From Hyphomicrobiales bacterium (lineage in GTDB: Bacteria; Pseudomonadota; Alphaproteobacteria; Rhizobiales; Rhizobiaceae), in NCBI GenBank assembly GCA_900469445.1, contig UBXM01000023.1, forward strand, positions 140,838-204,837: a stretch of 64,000 nucleotides of DNA, written 5' to 3'. The notes under the pieces were generated by a model that did no database searches, was not told the DNA's origin, and was given only the letters and a program-made list of their open reading frames with translations. Positions 23,486 through 32,911 of this stretch are shown here, piece by piece. Made by a program: the position numbers and the translations under genes. Numbering within the stretch: the first letter of the stretch is position 1; every line of letters starts with the position of its first letter.

Positions 23486-24753
23486 GCGGCCTTACCGAAA
23501 AACTCCAGAGCCTTGCGAAGCGGCTCCGATGTGTCGGCGGCGTCTTCCAGCGTTTTGCCATTCTTCATGGCATGAAATGCCGCGCGGATGCTTTCGATGC
23601 CCGCAGCGGGGCCGCCTGGGTGGCCCATGATGCCGCCGCCTGCCATGAACAGGAAGTCGTCACCGCCCGCTGCCTTCCAGGTAACGGGAACCGTGCCTGC
23701 CCATTGGCCCGACGAAAAGGCAGGAAGCACGCGATCGTCGGACTGATCGTCGAGCGCAGTCAGGCACATGGCCGTGCTTTCGATGACCTCGCTGTTCTCC
23801 TGGGCAAATTTGCCGTCGAGGCCGTGGACATGCATGTGGTCGACGCCGGCCAATCGCCAGAGGACCTGATAGGCGCCGAAGCCGATGCCGAGAACATCGC
23901 AGCGTGACAAGGCGCCAAAACCGTTGCGATGGCCGTGCAACGCCAGATCGGTCGACCGCCGAAGCGTCTCGACTGCGGAAAAGCCGCACCAGTTGAGGTT
24001 GGCCATCACGCAGGTGCCGCCTTCGCTTGCGACCAGATCGGCATGGCGGCGCATGGCATCCGTTTCGTCGGTGATGTTGAAGGCGATCATGACGCGCCGC
24101 CCGAGCCTGTCCTCCGCGCGTCTGACCGCGGCCATGACGGCGGGGATGCGTTTGGCAAGGGGGGCGTGGACCGGATTAGCGGAAATCTCGTCATCCTTGA
24201 TGAAATCGACGCCGGCATCGCAGAGTTGCCCGACCAGCTTCGCCGTATCTTCCGGGGTCAATCCGACATTCGGCTTAATGATCGACCCAATCATCGGCCC
24301 TTCGGCAACGCCCGTCAGCCTGAGCGTGCCGGCAATGCCTTGTTTCGGCAAAAGGTACTGGCGGCGCCAGGAGGCCGGCAGGTTTATGTTTTCCAGCCGA
24401 AGACCTGTGACCTCGCCGAGATCGTAGAGGTTGCCGGCAACCGTTGAGGCAAGTGCGGCAAGATTGACGCCGATATTGTCGATCGGAAAACGGATCTTGA
24501 CGGTTGCACGATGCGGCCTGGCGGTGATGCCGCGGCGGTTAAGCCAGGCGCTTGGCAGTGTCGGGTGGTCGATCTCCCCCAAGTCGACCACCCCGAGCAC
24601 CTCCGCACGCGCGCGGGCGCGCAGATCGTCCGTCTCTCCCTCGACACGGATGAACGTGCCGGAGGATTGTTCCCCGGCCATGATCTCAGCCACTTTCTCG
24701 AGAGGAAGCGGTGTCTCTATCAGGTAATCCGCCGTAAAATGCGTATCCGTCAC
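23482..24753 (-). CDS. RuBisCO-like protein (form IV), candidate sugar-acid phosphate decarboxylase/transcarboxylase
   Basis: A 423-residue large-subunit homologue. The motif GSIIKPNVGL (Lys160), and KDDE at 186-189 corresponding to the carbamylated Lys and metal-binding Asp/Glu of RuBisCO, are intact. HMHVHGLDGKF and FMAGGGIMGHPGGPAAG cover the phosphate-binding and loop-6 area, where the Gly-rich PGGP differs from true RuBisCO. Known RLPs of this type (OiaC, OiaX) act on 3-oxo-isoapionate 4-phosphate, giving L-erythrulose 1-phosphate, or glycolate plus 3-phosphoglycerate. Coupled to a DUF1537 kinase, VOC protein and TRAP transporter. The exact subtype is not decided by eye. Confidence 0.9.
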   Translation of the reverse strand: MTDTHFTADYLIETPLPLEKVAEIMAGEQSSGTFIRVEGETDDLRARARAEVLGVVDLGEIDHPTLPSAWLNRRGITARPHRATVKIRFPIDNIGVNLAALASTVAGNLYDLGEVTGLRLENINLPASWRRQYLLPKQGIAGTLRLTGVAEGPMIGSIIKPNVGLTPEDTAKLVGQLCDAGVDFIKDDEISANPVHAPLAKRIPAVMAAVRRAEDRLGRRVMIAFNITDETDAMRRHADLVASEGGTCVMANLNWCGFSAVETLRRSTDLALHGHRNGFGALSRCDVLGIGFGAYQVLWRLAGVDHMHVHGLDGKFAQENSEVIESTAMCLTALDDQSDDRVLPAFSSGQWAGTVPVTWKAAGGDDFLFMAGGGIMGHPGGPAAGIESIRAAFHAMKNGKTLEDAADTSEPLRKALEFFGKAA

Positions 24754-24760
24754 GGGAGCC

Positions 24761-25300
24761 TCAGATTTTCGAGAGGTCGGGGAAGGGGCGAACCGGGGCG
24801 CTGCCGTCCCAGTCTTCCGACGCCTTGCGTATCGCGTCGAACATGCGACCCTTCGGACCTGCGACTTCCGAGAGTTCGATGACGGTGCCGGGATGGTAAT
24901 GCGTATCGAAATAGACGAAGCGGCCGTTCTCGCCGACTTCGCCTTCCATCACCACTTTGAAGCCCTGCTGCGTCAGCCGATCGAGGTCCGCATCGAAGGT
25001 GTCCGTCCAGTAGGCGACATGCTGAAGGCCGCGATGTCCTGCATCGCGAAAGTCCTTGTACATCGAAGGCACGTCATTGCGGGTCTGGATCAGCTCGACC
25101 TGCAACTCGCCAGAATTGGCCAGCGCCACCGAATTGTGCGGCTCGTAACTTTGGCCGTTATAGCGGTAGTTCACGATCGGAACCCGCTCCTTGTAGAAGA
25201 ACGGGCCGACGCCCAGCGTATCGCTCCAGTATTGCATCGCCGCTTCGATATCATCCACGACATAACCCGCCTGGCGGATCTTTCCAAAAAAACGGCTCAT
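24761..25300 (-). CDS. VOC (glyoxalase/epimerase-fold) family protein
   Basis: A 179-residue protein with two beta-alpha-beta-beta-beta modules: FGKIRQAGYVVDDIEAAMQYWSDTLGVGPF and RGLQHVAYWTDTFDADLDRL. Of the four metal ligands usual in methylmalonyl-CoA epimerase-type VOC enzymes, three seem present (Glu in QVELIQ, His in LQHVAYW, Glu in TVIELSE); the first His is replaced by Gln. It lies 8 bases upstream of the RuBisCO-like gene, on the same strand, so it probably acts on a sugar-acid intermediate, for instance as an epimerase or isomerase. The reaction is unknown. Confidence 0.82.
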   Translation of the reverse strand: MSRFFGKIRQAGYVVDDIEAAMQYWSDTLGVGPFFYKERVPIVNYRYNGQSYEPHNSVALANSGELQVELIQTRNDVPSMYKDFRDAGHRGLQHVAYWTDTFDADLDRLTQQGFKVVMEGEVGENGRFVYFDTHYHPGTVIELSEVAGPKGRMFDAIRKASEDWDGSAPVRPFPDLSKI

Positions 25301-25375
25301 CTGATGTCTTGCTCGTAATTCTGATTGAAATTGATGGGGGCGGCAGGTGTTTGCCCGCCGCCGTATATTTCAAGG

Positions 25376-26398
25376 TCAGGCGAGTGAGCCGACGACGCTT
25401 TCGAGCGCGCCCCAGGCTTCGTCGCCGAATTCCTTGCTCCACTTGGAATAGAATCCACCCGTCTTCAGCTTGGCGCGGAATGTCTCTGTCTCGACCTTAT
25501 TGAACGTCATGCCGGCTTTCTCGAGATCTGCCTGCACGCCCGCATTCAGCGCGGCGATATCCTGGCGCTGCTGCAGTCCGGCTTCGTTGATCGCGCGCGC
25601 CACGATCGTCTTGACGTCGTCCTTCAGATCGGACCACTGCCGGCCATTGGCGATGAACCAGTAGCCATCCCAGATATGGTTGGAGAGCGCGCAGTTTTGC
25701 TGCACTTCATAGAGCTTCGCGACCTGGATGATCGGCAGCGGGTTCTCCTGAGCGTCGACCACCTTTGTCTGCAGGGCAGAATAGACTTCGCTGAACTGCA
25801 GGCTGGTCGGCGACGCACCGAGTGCGGAGAACATGTCGACCGAAAGCGGGCTTACCGGCACGCGGATCTTCAGGCCCTGCATGCCATCGGCATTGGTAAT
25901 CGCATTGCCGCTGGTGGTCGTCTGGCGGAAGCCGTTGTCCCACATGGTTTCCAGGGCATAGAGGCGCGAGCCCTCGATCTTGCTGCGCACGAGCTTGCCG
26001 ACGGGGCCATCCATCGCCTTCCATACCTGCGCATAATCCTTGAAGGCGAAGCCGACGGCATTGAGAGCCGCGGTCGGCACCAGCGTGGCAATGACGAGCG
26101 AGGAAGGCGTGAAAAAGGTCAGCGCGCCACCGCGAACCTGCGACAGCATATCGGTGTCACCACCGAGCTGGTTTGCCGGAAAGATCAGCATTTCCACCTT
26201 GCCGTCGGTTTCCTTTGCGATCCGGTCGGCTGCTTCCTTGGCGCGGATGTTCAGCGGATGGCTGAGCGGCAGGTTGTTGCCATAGCGGAGCTGGATCTCA
26301 GCTGCTCCGGCAAGGCGCGGAATCGAAAATACGGCGCCCGCTGCCGGTGCAGCGGCCAACCCCTTGAGGAGCGTGCGGCGGCTCAATGTCGTTTTCAT
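25376..26398 (-). CDS. TRAP transporter solute-binding protein (DctP family)
   Basis: A 340-residue periplasmic protein with a twin-arginine-like start, SRRTLLKGLAAAPAAGAVFS. The mature part has DctP landmarks: LRYGNNLPLSHPLNIRAKEAADRIAKETDGKVEMLIFPANQLGG, LKIRVPVSPLSVDMFSALGASPTSLQFSEVYSALQTKVVDAQENPL, with the conserved Arg that holds the substrate carboxylate. It should bind a sugar acid or related carboxylate and hand it to the fused permease at 27637. It is divergent from the LacI gene and leads, with the VOC, RLP and kinase genes, a single minus-strand operon. Confidence 0.93.
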   Translation of the reverse strand: MKTTLSRRTLLKGLAAAPAAGAVFSIPRLAGAAEIQLRYGNNLPLSHPLNIRAKEAADRIAKETDGKVEMLIFPANQLGGDTDMLSQVRGGALTFFTPSSLVIATLVPTAALNAVGFAFKDYAQVWKAMDGPVGKLVRSKIEGSRLYALETMWDNGFRQTTTSGNAITNADGMQGLKIRVPVSPLSVDMFSALGASPTSLQFSEVYSALQTKVVDAQENPLPIIQVAKLYEVQQNCALSNHIWDGYWFIANGRQWSDLKDDVKTIVARAINEAGLQQRQDIAALNAGVQADLEKAGMTFNKVETETFRAKLKTGGFYSKWSKEFGDEAWGALESVVGSLA

Positions 26399-26499
26399 CT
26401 GTTCCCTCCCTTATGAAAAAAGTCTCTTCCCATTGACGAAAATCAATCATATGAATGATGAAGTCAAACGTGAAATCTGATGTAATTTGATGTGTTTCG

Positions 26500-27558
26500 A
26501 TGCTGTTAGAACCTACTGAGCAGTCTGAAATCAGTCGGCGCCCGACGATTGTCGATGTTGCCCAACATGCCGGTGTATCGACGGCGACCGTCGACCGTGT
26601 GCTGAACGGGCGCCAGGGTGTTCGTGCGCCGACGGTGCAGCGTGTGATGCGATCGGCTGCGCAACTCGGATATGTCGAAGGCGATCTGCTGGGAGAGACG
26701 GCAGCGACCGCGCCGGCAAATATCTCGTTCCTGCTTCCAGCCGGGACCAACCGTTATCTCACTCATCTCGGCAAACTGGTTGTCGAGCAGACACCGCTTT
26801 TCCAAAAGCACGGCATCAAGCCAACCGTCGAATACATCAAGAGCTTCAGCCCGGATGCGCTGGCCGCTGCAATGCTGAGGCATGGGAAATCCGCAGATGG
26901 TATCGCCTTCATGGCGCTCGAACACCCGACGGTGCGCGAAGCGGTCAATCGTCTGGCGGAAAAGGGCGTGCCGACGGTAACGCTGATCTCCGACATCGCC
27001 AATGCCCAGCGCTCGATGTATCTCGGTCTCGACAATCGGTCGATCGGGCGGCTTGCCGGATATCTGATCGCGCGGTTTGTCGGCAATACGCCGGCCAAGG
27101 TCGCGATGATCGCCGGGAGCCTGAGCTACAGGGCTCATGAGGAACGCGAAATGGGCTTTCTCCATGTTCTGCAGGAAAGCCATCCGAATATCGAGGTCGT
27201 CGGCATCCGCGAGGGGCATGACGACGAGGCGCTCAATTACCGGCAGATGCGGATGTTGCTGAGCCAGCATCCGGATCTTGCAGGCATCTACAATATTGGT
27301 GGCGGCGCAAGCGGTGTCGGCAAGGCAATCAAGGATGCGCGGCGGGAACAATCCCTGGTCTTCATCGGCCATGGCCTGACGCCGGATACCCGCGCATTTC
27401 TGATCGACGGCACCATGGATGCGGTGATTACCCAGAACCCCGGCGAGACGATCAATCGCGCTATCCGGGTCTTCAACAATCTACGAGAAGGCAGGCCTGC
27501 CGAAGAGGATATCGACCCGCTGCGCAGCGAGGTGATCTTCCGGGAGAACCTGCCGTGA
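26500..27558 (+). CDS. LacI-family transcriptional regulator of the sugar-acid locus
   Basis: A 352-residue LacI protein. The HTH is RPTIVDVAQHAGVSTATVDRVLNGRQGVRAPTVQRVM, with hinge helix region AAQLGY, and a periplasmic-binding-like core (ISFLLPAGTNRYL, AGYLIARFVGNTPAKVAMIAGSLSY, GIYNIGGGASGVGKAI). It likely senses the imported sugar acid. Divergent from the TRAP binding-protein operon and upstream of the TRAP permease, which places it between the two units it would control. The start ATG at 26500 lacks a clear ribosome site. The 100-bp divergent gap has a TCATATGA palindrome near 26448. Confidence 0.93.
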   Translation: MLLEPTEQSEISRRPTIVDVAQHAGVSTATVDRVLNGRQGVRAPTVQRVMRSAAQLGYVEGDLLGETAATAPANISFLLPAGTNRYLTHLGKLVVEQTPLFQKHGIKPTVEYIKSFSPDALAAAMLRHGKSADGIAFMALEHPTVREAVNRLAEKGVPTVTLISDIANAQRSMYLGLDNRSIGRLAGYLIARFVGNTPAKVAMIAGSLSYRAHEEREMGFLHVLQESHPNIEVVGIREGHDDEALNYRQMRMLLSQHPDLAGIYNIGGGASGVGKAIKDARREQSLVFIGHGLTPDTRAFLIDGTMDAVITQNPGETINRAIRVFNNLREGRPAEEDIDPLRSEVIFRENLP

Positions 27559-27636
27559 ACCTGTATTAGACCCGGATTACCGCTCAGCCTGGAGGAGGTG
27601 GAGTTGGTGATCCGGTTGCCATTGAGGAGGAGAGAG

Positions 27637-29502
27637 ATGGCGATGAGTTCCGAAGTGATGGACGACCTGCCGGCGATTGAGCTTCAGCAGTCGGTGCCGG
27701 GCTCGCGCTGGATGCGGCCGGTCGAGATTATCTGTGCGGCTCTGCTGACATTCATCATCGCGATCCTGCTTGTCGGCGTGACCGCACGCTATGTGTTCTC
27801 GTCGCCGCTCATCTGGGTAGATGAAAGCGCATCCTTCGCGTTTCTCTGGTTTGCCATGCTTGGTGCAGCAATCGCCATCGACCGGCATGAACATCTGCGA
27901 CTGACGGTCTTTCTGCATCTCCTTGATGAACGGAAGCAGGCATTCGTCGCGACGGTCGGTCTGCTTCTCACTGCCGTTTTCCTCGGCAGCCTGCTTTATC
28001 CTGCATTCGATTACGCGATTGAGGAGAGCTATGTCACATCTGCGTCTCTGCTGATCCCGATGAGCTACCGCGCCTCGGCGCTGCCCGTCGGATTAACGCT
28101 CATGCTGGCTACCGTCATTCTCCACGGGGTTCGCATCGGTAACGCCCGGATGTTGATCGGCGCAGCGGTGCTGGTTGGAGCGGTCGGGGGCGCGCTTTTT
28201 GCGCTTGAGCCGGTATTCGCCTATTTCGGCAACTGGAATATCGTCATCTTCCTCGTCTTCGGCGTAGGCCTGCTATTGGCCATGGGCGTGCCGATTGCTT
28301 TCTGTTTCGGTCTCGGGGCGCTGTCCTTCCTGACCTTCACCACCTCCATGCCGACCTTCGTCATCATCGGGCGCATGGATGAGGGCATGTCCAGCATCAT
28401 CCTTTTATCTGTTCCGATCTTCGTCCTGCTCGGTTGCGTGCTGGATGCGACGGGCATGGGCAAGGCGATCGTTGAAGTGCTTGCCTCGCTGCTCGGCCAT
28501 GTGAAGGCTGGCATGTCCTATGTCCTGCTCGGCTCCATGTTTCTCGTCTCGGGCATTTCCGGATCAAAGGTCTCCGATATGGCGACGGTCGCACCGGCGC
28601 TGTTTCCGGAGATGAAGCGGCGCGGCCACAAGCCGCCGGAAATGATTGCGCTACTGGCGACCGGCGCCGCAATGGCCGAAACCGTTCCGCCCTCGATCGT
28701 GCTGATCGTGCTCGGCTCGACCGCAGGTGTCTCGATTGCCGGTCTGTTCACCTCCGGCTTTGCCATCGCCATGGTCCTGCTGCTGGTGCTGGCCGTTCTC
28801 GCCCGCTGGAAATCACGGCATGAATCGATGGAAGGCGTCAGGCGGGCCTCCGTCAAAACAATCTGGAAGGCGGTCGTCATCGCGGCGCCGGCCCTGCTTT
28901 TGCCGTTCTTGATCCGCAGCGCCGTCGGCGGCGGCGTGGCAACCGCCACGGAAGTCTCGACTATCGCTGTTCTCTATGCGCTCATTATCGGTGCAACACT
29001 TTATGGGGGGATCAGCCTCAAGAAACTCTACAGCATGCTGGTCGAGACCGCGGCCTTGTCCGGCGCGATCCTGATCATTCTCGGCTGCGCATCGGCGATG
29101 GCATGGGCACTCACCCAGACGGGCTTTGCCTTTAAACTGGCGCAAGCGGTGACGGACCTTCCTGGTGGCTGGCTGACTTTCATGGGCGTGACCGTCCTGA
29201 TCTTCATGGTGCTCGGCTGCGTGCTGGAAGGCCTTCCGGCGATCGTGCTGATGGCGCCGATCATGTTCCCGATCGCCAAAACCCTCGGCATCAACGACGT
29301 GCACTACTCCATGGTCGTCGTCACGGCGATGAATGTCGGGTTGATCGCACCGCCGATTGGCATCGGCTTCTATATCGCCTGCAAGATCGGAGGCGTTGCA
29401 CCTGATGAAGCAATGAAGGCAATCTGGCCCTATATCGGCGCGCTGCTCATTGGCCTCTTCCTGATCGCAGTGTTCCCAATCTTGTCTACCGCATTCCTTT
29501 AG
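27637..29502 (+). CDS. Fused TRAP transporter permease (DctQ-DctM)
   Basis: A 621-residue inner-membrane protein. The first about 170 residues form the four-helix DctQ small subunit (ARYVFSSPLIWVDESASFAFLWFAMLGAAIAI). The remainder is the DctM large subunit with many helices, including PIAFCFGLGALSF, GSMFLVSGISGSKVSDMATVAPALFPEMKRRG and PPIGIGFYIACKIGG. A perfect AGGAGG six bases before ATG 27637 sets the start. It imports the solute bound by the DctP protein at 25376 using a Na+ gradient. It lies 80 bases after the LacI gene on the same strand. Confidence 0.93.
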   Translation: MAMSSEVMDDLPAIELQQSVPGSRWMRPVEIICAALLTFIIAILLVGVTARYVFSSPLIWVDESASFAFLWFAMLGAAIAIDRHEHLRLTVFLHLLDERKQAFVATVGLLLTAVFLGSLLYPAFDYAIEESYVTSASLLIPMSYRASALPVGLTLMLATVILHGVRIGNARMLIGAAVLVGAVGGALFALEPVFAYFGNWNIVIFLVFGVGLLLAMGVPIAFCFGLGALSFLTFTTSMPTFVIIGRMDEGMSSIILLSVPIFVLLGCVLDATGMGKAIVEVLASLLGHVKAGMSYVLLGSMFLVSGISGSKVSDMATVAPALFPEMKRRGHKPPEMIALLATGAAMAETVPPSIVLIVLGSTAGVSIAGLFTSGFAIAMVLLLVLAVLARWKSRHESMEGVRRASVKTIWKAVVIAAPALLLPFLIRSAVGGGVATATEVSTIAVLYALIIGATLYGGISLKKLYSMLVETAALSGAILIILGCASAMAWALTQTGFAFKLAQAVTDLPGGWLTFMGVTVLIFMVLGCVLEGLPAIVLMAPIMFPIAKTLGINDVHYSMVVVTAMNVGLIAPPIGIGFYIACKIGGVAPDEAMKAIWPYIGALLIGLFLIAVFPILSTAFL

Positions 29503-29852
29503 CTGAGCGGGTAGTGTGCAGTTAGACGAGGCTTTCGATCTCAAAACCGTCGAGAGGCACTATCTTAAAGTCCTGAGACCACGGTGAAGGGTTAAGCTAT
29601 TCTCGACAGCGAGCCCTGCGCTTTAAAGGCATTGATTGCGCGTAATTAAACTTTTGAGGGGATTGGTATATTCTAGTTATGACTGATGGGCGGTGGTTCC
29701 AATCCCCTCAAGAGCATAGGTTCCCGCGACAGGCGCCGGGGTTTTGGCAGAAAGCATGACTGCGTTGTCTACGAAGGTCGATTATCATCCGACCGTGTGT
29801 CTGCTCGGTCTATCGTCACCGGTGAGTTCACCAAAGATGCACCTCTTAGGAC
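29503..29852. other. Convergent intergenic region
   Basis: About 350 bp between the fused TRAP permease and glycerate kinase genes, which point at each other. The only clear structure is the long inverted repeat listed at 29654-29711. No gene is supported. Confidence 0.5.
29654..29711. repeat. 13-bp perfect inverted repeat with 32-bp spacer
   Basis: TTGAGGGGATTGG at 29654-29666 and its exact complement at 29699-29711. In the middle of a convergent gap it could be a two-way transcription stop or the trace of a small transposed element; it has no flanking target duplication that I can see and no T-tract on either side. Confidence 0.65.
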
Positions 29853-31028
29853 TTACCCGGCCTTGGCCAAGGGCAGTCGCAAGGTCGTGCCGATCATGAT
29901 CATCCGCACCGCATCTTCTGCGGCGCGGGAAAGCAGCTTGGGTGCCGCGGAGATCGCATCTTCCAAGGAGCATGGGCGCGTGAGGATGGATGCGAAGGCA
30001 TCGATGCCGCAATCTAGATTAAGTCTCACGCCCTTGCCGATCGTGCCCGCAAGCGCCACTACCGGCACGCCGGCCTCCTTGGCGCGTCGTGCGATTTCGG
30101 CCGGCACCTTGCCGAAGGGCGTCTGGCCATCGAGGCTGCCTTCCGCGGTGATCACCAGATCGGCGTCGCGAATGTAATCATCGACCTCGAGATACTGCAT
30201 GACAATCTCGTAGCGGGGATGCAGCGTGCCGCAGAGCAGACCGAGAACGGCTGCACCCAACCCACCCGAGGCACCGGCGCCGGGTGCGGAGCCGACATCA
30301 AGGCCGGTGGCGCTTTTGATAGAGGCCGCATAGATTTCCATGGCCATCGCCAATTGCTCGACCTGCTCCGGTGTCGCGCCTTTTTGCGGACCGAACACGC
30401 GGGCGACACCACGCTCGCCGAGCAGCTGATTGTGCCAGTTGACGGCCGCATCGATGCGGACATGGGCAAGGCGTGGGTCACGGGTGCCGACGTCTATGCG
30501 GTTCAACTGTGTGAGCGCCGCACCGCCGCGGTCGAGTTCATTGCCGCCAGCATCGAGAAGCCGGATCCCCAGAGCCTGAGCCATGCCGGCACCGCCATCG
30601 TTGATGCCGCTATCGCCACAGCCGAGCAAGATCCGTCTTGCGCCGAGATCGAGAGCGGTACGCACCAGTTCGCCGACGCCATAACTCGTGGTCAGGCAGG
30701 GGTTGCGACGATCGCGCGGAACAAGGCTGAGCCCGGCTGCCGCCGCCATTTCGATGACCGCTGTCGGCTCCGCGCAGCCACCGAGAAAACCGACAAAGGC
30801 CTGCACGGGCTGTCCGACCGGTCCGGTGACCGTGACCGGGTGAATGGTGCCATGGGTGGCGCCCACCAGTGCTCGTGTAAATCCTTCGCCGCCATCGGCC
30901 ATTGGCACCTTGGTGACGTTAGAGCCGGGAAATGCGCGCATAACGCCTTTTTCTATGCAATCGGCGGCCTGTTCGGCTGAAAGGCTTTCCTTGAAACCGG
31001 AAGGGGCGACAACGACGCGGAAGGGCAT
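29853..31028 (-). CDS. Glycerate kinase (GlxK/GarK family, type 1)
   Basis: A 391-residue kinase: start VVVAPSGFKESLSAEQAADCI, MADGGEGFTRALV, LLGCGDSGINDGGAGMAQALG, the PGAGASGGLGAAVLGLL nucleotide loop, and DLVITAEGSLDGQTPFGKVP. It phosphorylates glycerate, giving 2- or 3-phosphoglycerate. AAAGGA lies nine bases before ATG 31028. Next to a RuBisCO-like protein that may release 3-carbon products, it probably feeds them into glycolysis. A terminator of the SLC13 gene ends just upstream, so it has its own promoter. Confidence 0.93.
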   Translation of the reverse strand: MPFRVVVAPSGFKESLSAEQAADCIEKGVMRAFPGSNVTKVPMADGGEGFTRALVGATHGTIHPVTVTGPVGQPVQAFVGFLGGCAEPTAVIEMAAAAGLSLVPRDRRNPCLTTSYGVGELVRTALDLGARRILLGCGDSGINDGGAGMAQALGIRLLDAGGNELDRGGAALTQLNRIDVGTRDPRLAHVRIDAAVNWHNQLLGERGVARVFGPQKGATPEQVEQLAMAMEIYAASIKSATGLDVGSAPGAGASGGLGAAVLGLLCGTLHPRYEIVMQYLEVDDYIRDADLVITAEGSLDGQTPFGKVPAEIARRAKEAGVPVVALAGTIGKGVRLNLDCGIDAFASILTRPCSLEDAISAAPKLLSRAAEDAVRMIMIGTTLRLPLAKAG

Positions 31029-31120
31029 GGGAATTATCCTTTCATGACATGTATGTGACATGAGGAAAACGTAGCGGCTCGATGCTTATTCCCCTGCCTG
31101 AGAAATTTATCCGGCTAAAT

Positions 31121-31147
31121 AAAAAAGAGCCGCGTTGTGCGGCTCTT
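31121..31147 (-). terminator. Intrinsic terminator of the SLC13 transporter gene
   Basis: A 9-bp stem (31125-31133 with 31139-31147) and GTTGT loop; on the minus strand it is followed directly by a run of Ts (A-run at 31121-31126 on the plus strand). It lies 25 bases after the SLC13 stop. Confidence 0.88.
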
Positions 31148-31172
31148 GAGGTTTTCATATTGTTGTTTTTGC

Positions 31173-32672
31173 TCATTTTCCGGATGGCATGCCTTGCAGA
31201 GGCCACAGCATGGTAGCCACGGCTATAAGCAGAAACACGAAAGGCGGAACGAGGATGTAACCGAGCTTGCGCAGATCTGTCTGGGTAAAGGCAGCAGGCT
31301 CCAGGCCGCCGAACAGCACGACCGGTTTCGCCGATACCATGGTCATCTGGCAAAAGCCGCTCGCCAGTGTCACGACCATCACGAGAACCGCCGGATCCAC
31401 GCCGAGGGCAGAGAGCGGCAGCGCGAAGGCGGGAATGAGTACGGTTGCCCGCGCGGTGCGCGAGGTGATCATCAGATGGGAAAAGGTGGCGATGATGACT
31501 GCGAACGAGATGATGACGATGGGCGCGGTGATCATGCTCTGGCGAAAGACGCTGACCAGCCGGTCGGCCAGCATCTGGGCCGTGCCCGTTTCGATCAGTG
31601 CTTCACCGATGACCAATGTTCCTGCCATGAACAGCAGCAGGTTCCATTCGACGGTTTTCAACGCCGCCTTCAGCGTCATACCGGATAGATTGGGCATGCA
31701 TAGAACAAGGGCTGCCACCACGCCGACCAGCGCCATGCCGATGCCGTGAAGCGATTGGGTTGAGAACATCAGGACGGTTACGAAGACCACGGTGGCGACG
31801 GCGATCTGTTCGCGCGAAAAAGCGGCGTGGCGTGCTGGCGCGGCATTGCTGCTTGGCGCCATGTCGCGTTCCTCCTTGGCCAGGAACACATGAAGCAGGA
31901 TGGCGCAGGCAATCAGGCAGGTTACCAGCGAAAACGGACCGGCCAGAACCAGCCAGCCGATGAAATCCGGTTGGCTGCCGGTGAGGCGGGACAGGAAACC
32001 CGCAGCAACGAGATGCGCACCGGCACCGATCAGCGACGCGCCGGCGGAAAGAAGGATGACGGTTGGAAAAAGCAGGCCGAGCGCACGGGAAATCCGCGCA
32101 TTGCCGATTGCGGATGACAGGCCGAGATAGACCGGCATCAGGATTGCCGCTCGGGCGGATGTCGAGGGAATGACGAAGGCGGTTGCGAAGGTAAGCAGCG
32201 TCAGCATCCAGAACATCGAGCGGATGCTGCGCATCCTCGGCATAAGACGATCCGTTACCTGCTCGATCAGGCCCACATGCCGCAAAACGCCGGCAATCAC
32301 GAAGGCCGAGAGAAGCAGCCAGATAATGTCATTGCCGAGCGACCGGTAGACCAGATCTTCCGGGATAGCACCGACGACGGCAAGCGCCACGGCACCTGCC
32401 AGCGCGACCGGCGTTTCCGGCAGCTCGAGCACCGTCCAGGCGGTGATCGCCGAAAAGAAGATGAAGAGCGTCGCCCGCATCGGCATGGTCAGGCCGTCGA
32501 TTGCCAGAAAGATCAGCACAGCCGCAAAACCGATCAACAGTGCTGCGACCACCTGCTTTAGATGTTTCAAGGATACGACCGCTTCCGGTGTTGCAATCGT
32601 CGTCTGGTCTTTAATCGGGAGCTGGTCTTTCTGCGGATTTGCCATGGGCAAGGACATGAGGTGCGCCACCAC
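31173..32672 (-). CDS. SLC13/DASS-family anion transporter
   Basis: A 499-residue membrane protein with about twelve helices. Family features are the early VLELPETPVALAGAVALAVVG, the SNT-like VIPSTSARAAILMPVYLGLSSAIG, the second repeat motif with ITSRTARATVLIPAFALPLSALG, and GFCQMTMVSAKPVVLFGGLEP. Members import dicarboxylates, sulfate or sugar acids with Na+. The start is a GTG at 32672 with AAGGAGG upstream; a second GTG or ATGs at 32657 and 32645 are possible. Close to the sugar-acid locus, but with its own terminator. Confidence 0.88.
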   Translation of the reverse strand: MVAHLMSLPMANPQKDQLPIKDQTTIATPEAVVSLKHLKQVVAALLIGFAAVLIFLAIDGLTMPMRATLFIFFSAITAWTVLELPETPVALAGAVALAVVGAIPEDLVYRSLGNDIIWLLLSAFVIAGVLRHVGLIEQVTDRLMPRMRSIRSMFWMLTLLTFATAFVIPSTSARAAILMPVYLGLSSAIGNARISRALGLLFPTVILLSAGASLIGAGAHLVAAGFLSRLTGSQPDFIGWLVLAGPFSLVTCLIACAILLHVFLAKEERDMAPSSNAAPARHAAFSREQIAVATVVFVTVLMFSTQSLHGIGMALVGVVAALVLCMPNLSGMTLKAALKTVEWNLLLFMAGTLVIGEALIETGTAQMLADRLVSVFRQSMITAPIVIISFAVIIATFSHLMITSRTARATVLIPAFALPLSALGVDPAVLVMVVTLASGFCQMTMVSAKPVVLFGGLEPAAFTQTDLRKLGYILVPPFVFLLIAVATMLWPLQGMPSGK

Positions 32673-32845
32673 TTGGCCTCCTTTGCATTAAGCCGTCATC
32701 AGAGGGCAGTTTCAGATCGGGGCAGGCGAGCGCATGGCTCAGGCCGCCCCGTGTCTGATTGTGAACGTTTTATGACGAAGGATATTCCACGCCGTCGTGC
32801 GTTTTTGAAAAGTAGTGGCGATCACCCGGAAAACGCATCGCGGCG

Positions 32846-32870
32846 GGAATAAGCCGGCGTCAGCCACGTT
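32846..32870 (+). promoter_or_regulatory. ECF-type promoter GGAAT-N16-CGTT before the Asp-rich gene
   Basis: GGAAT at 32846-32850 and CGTT at 32867-32870, 16 bases apart, about 40 bases before the ATG at 32912. It matches the elements before the genes at 36145 and 37040, and nearly that of the subtilase. Confidence 0.6.
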
Positions 32871-32911
32871 CATCAACGGGTATCGACATGAAACATGGAA
32901 GGAGAACAGTC

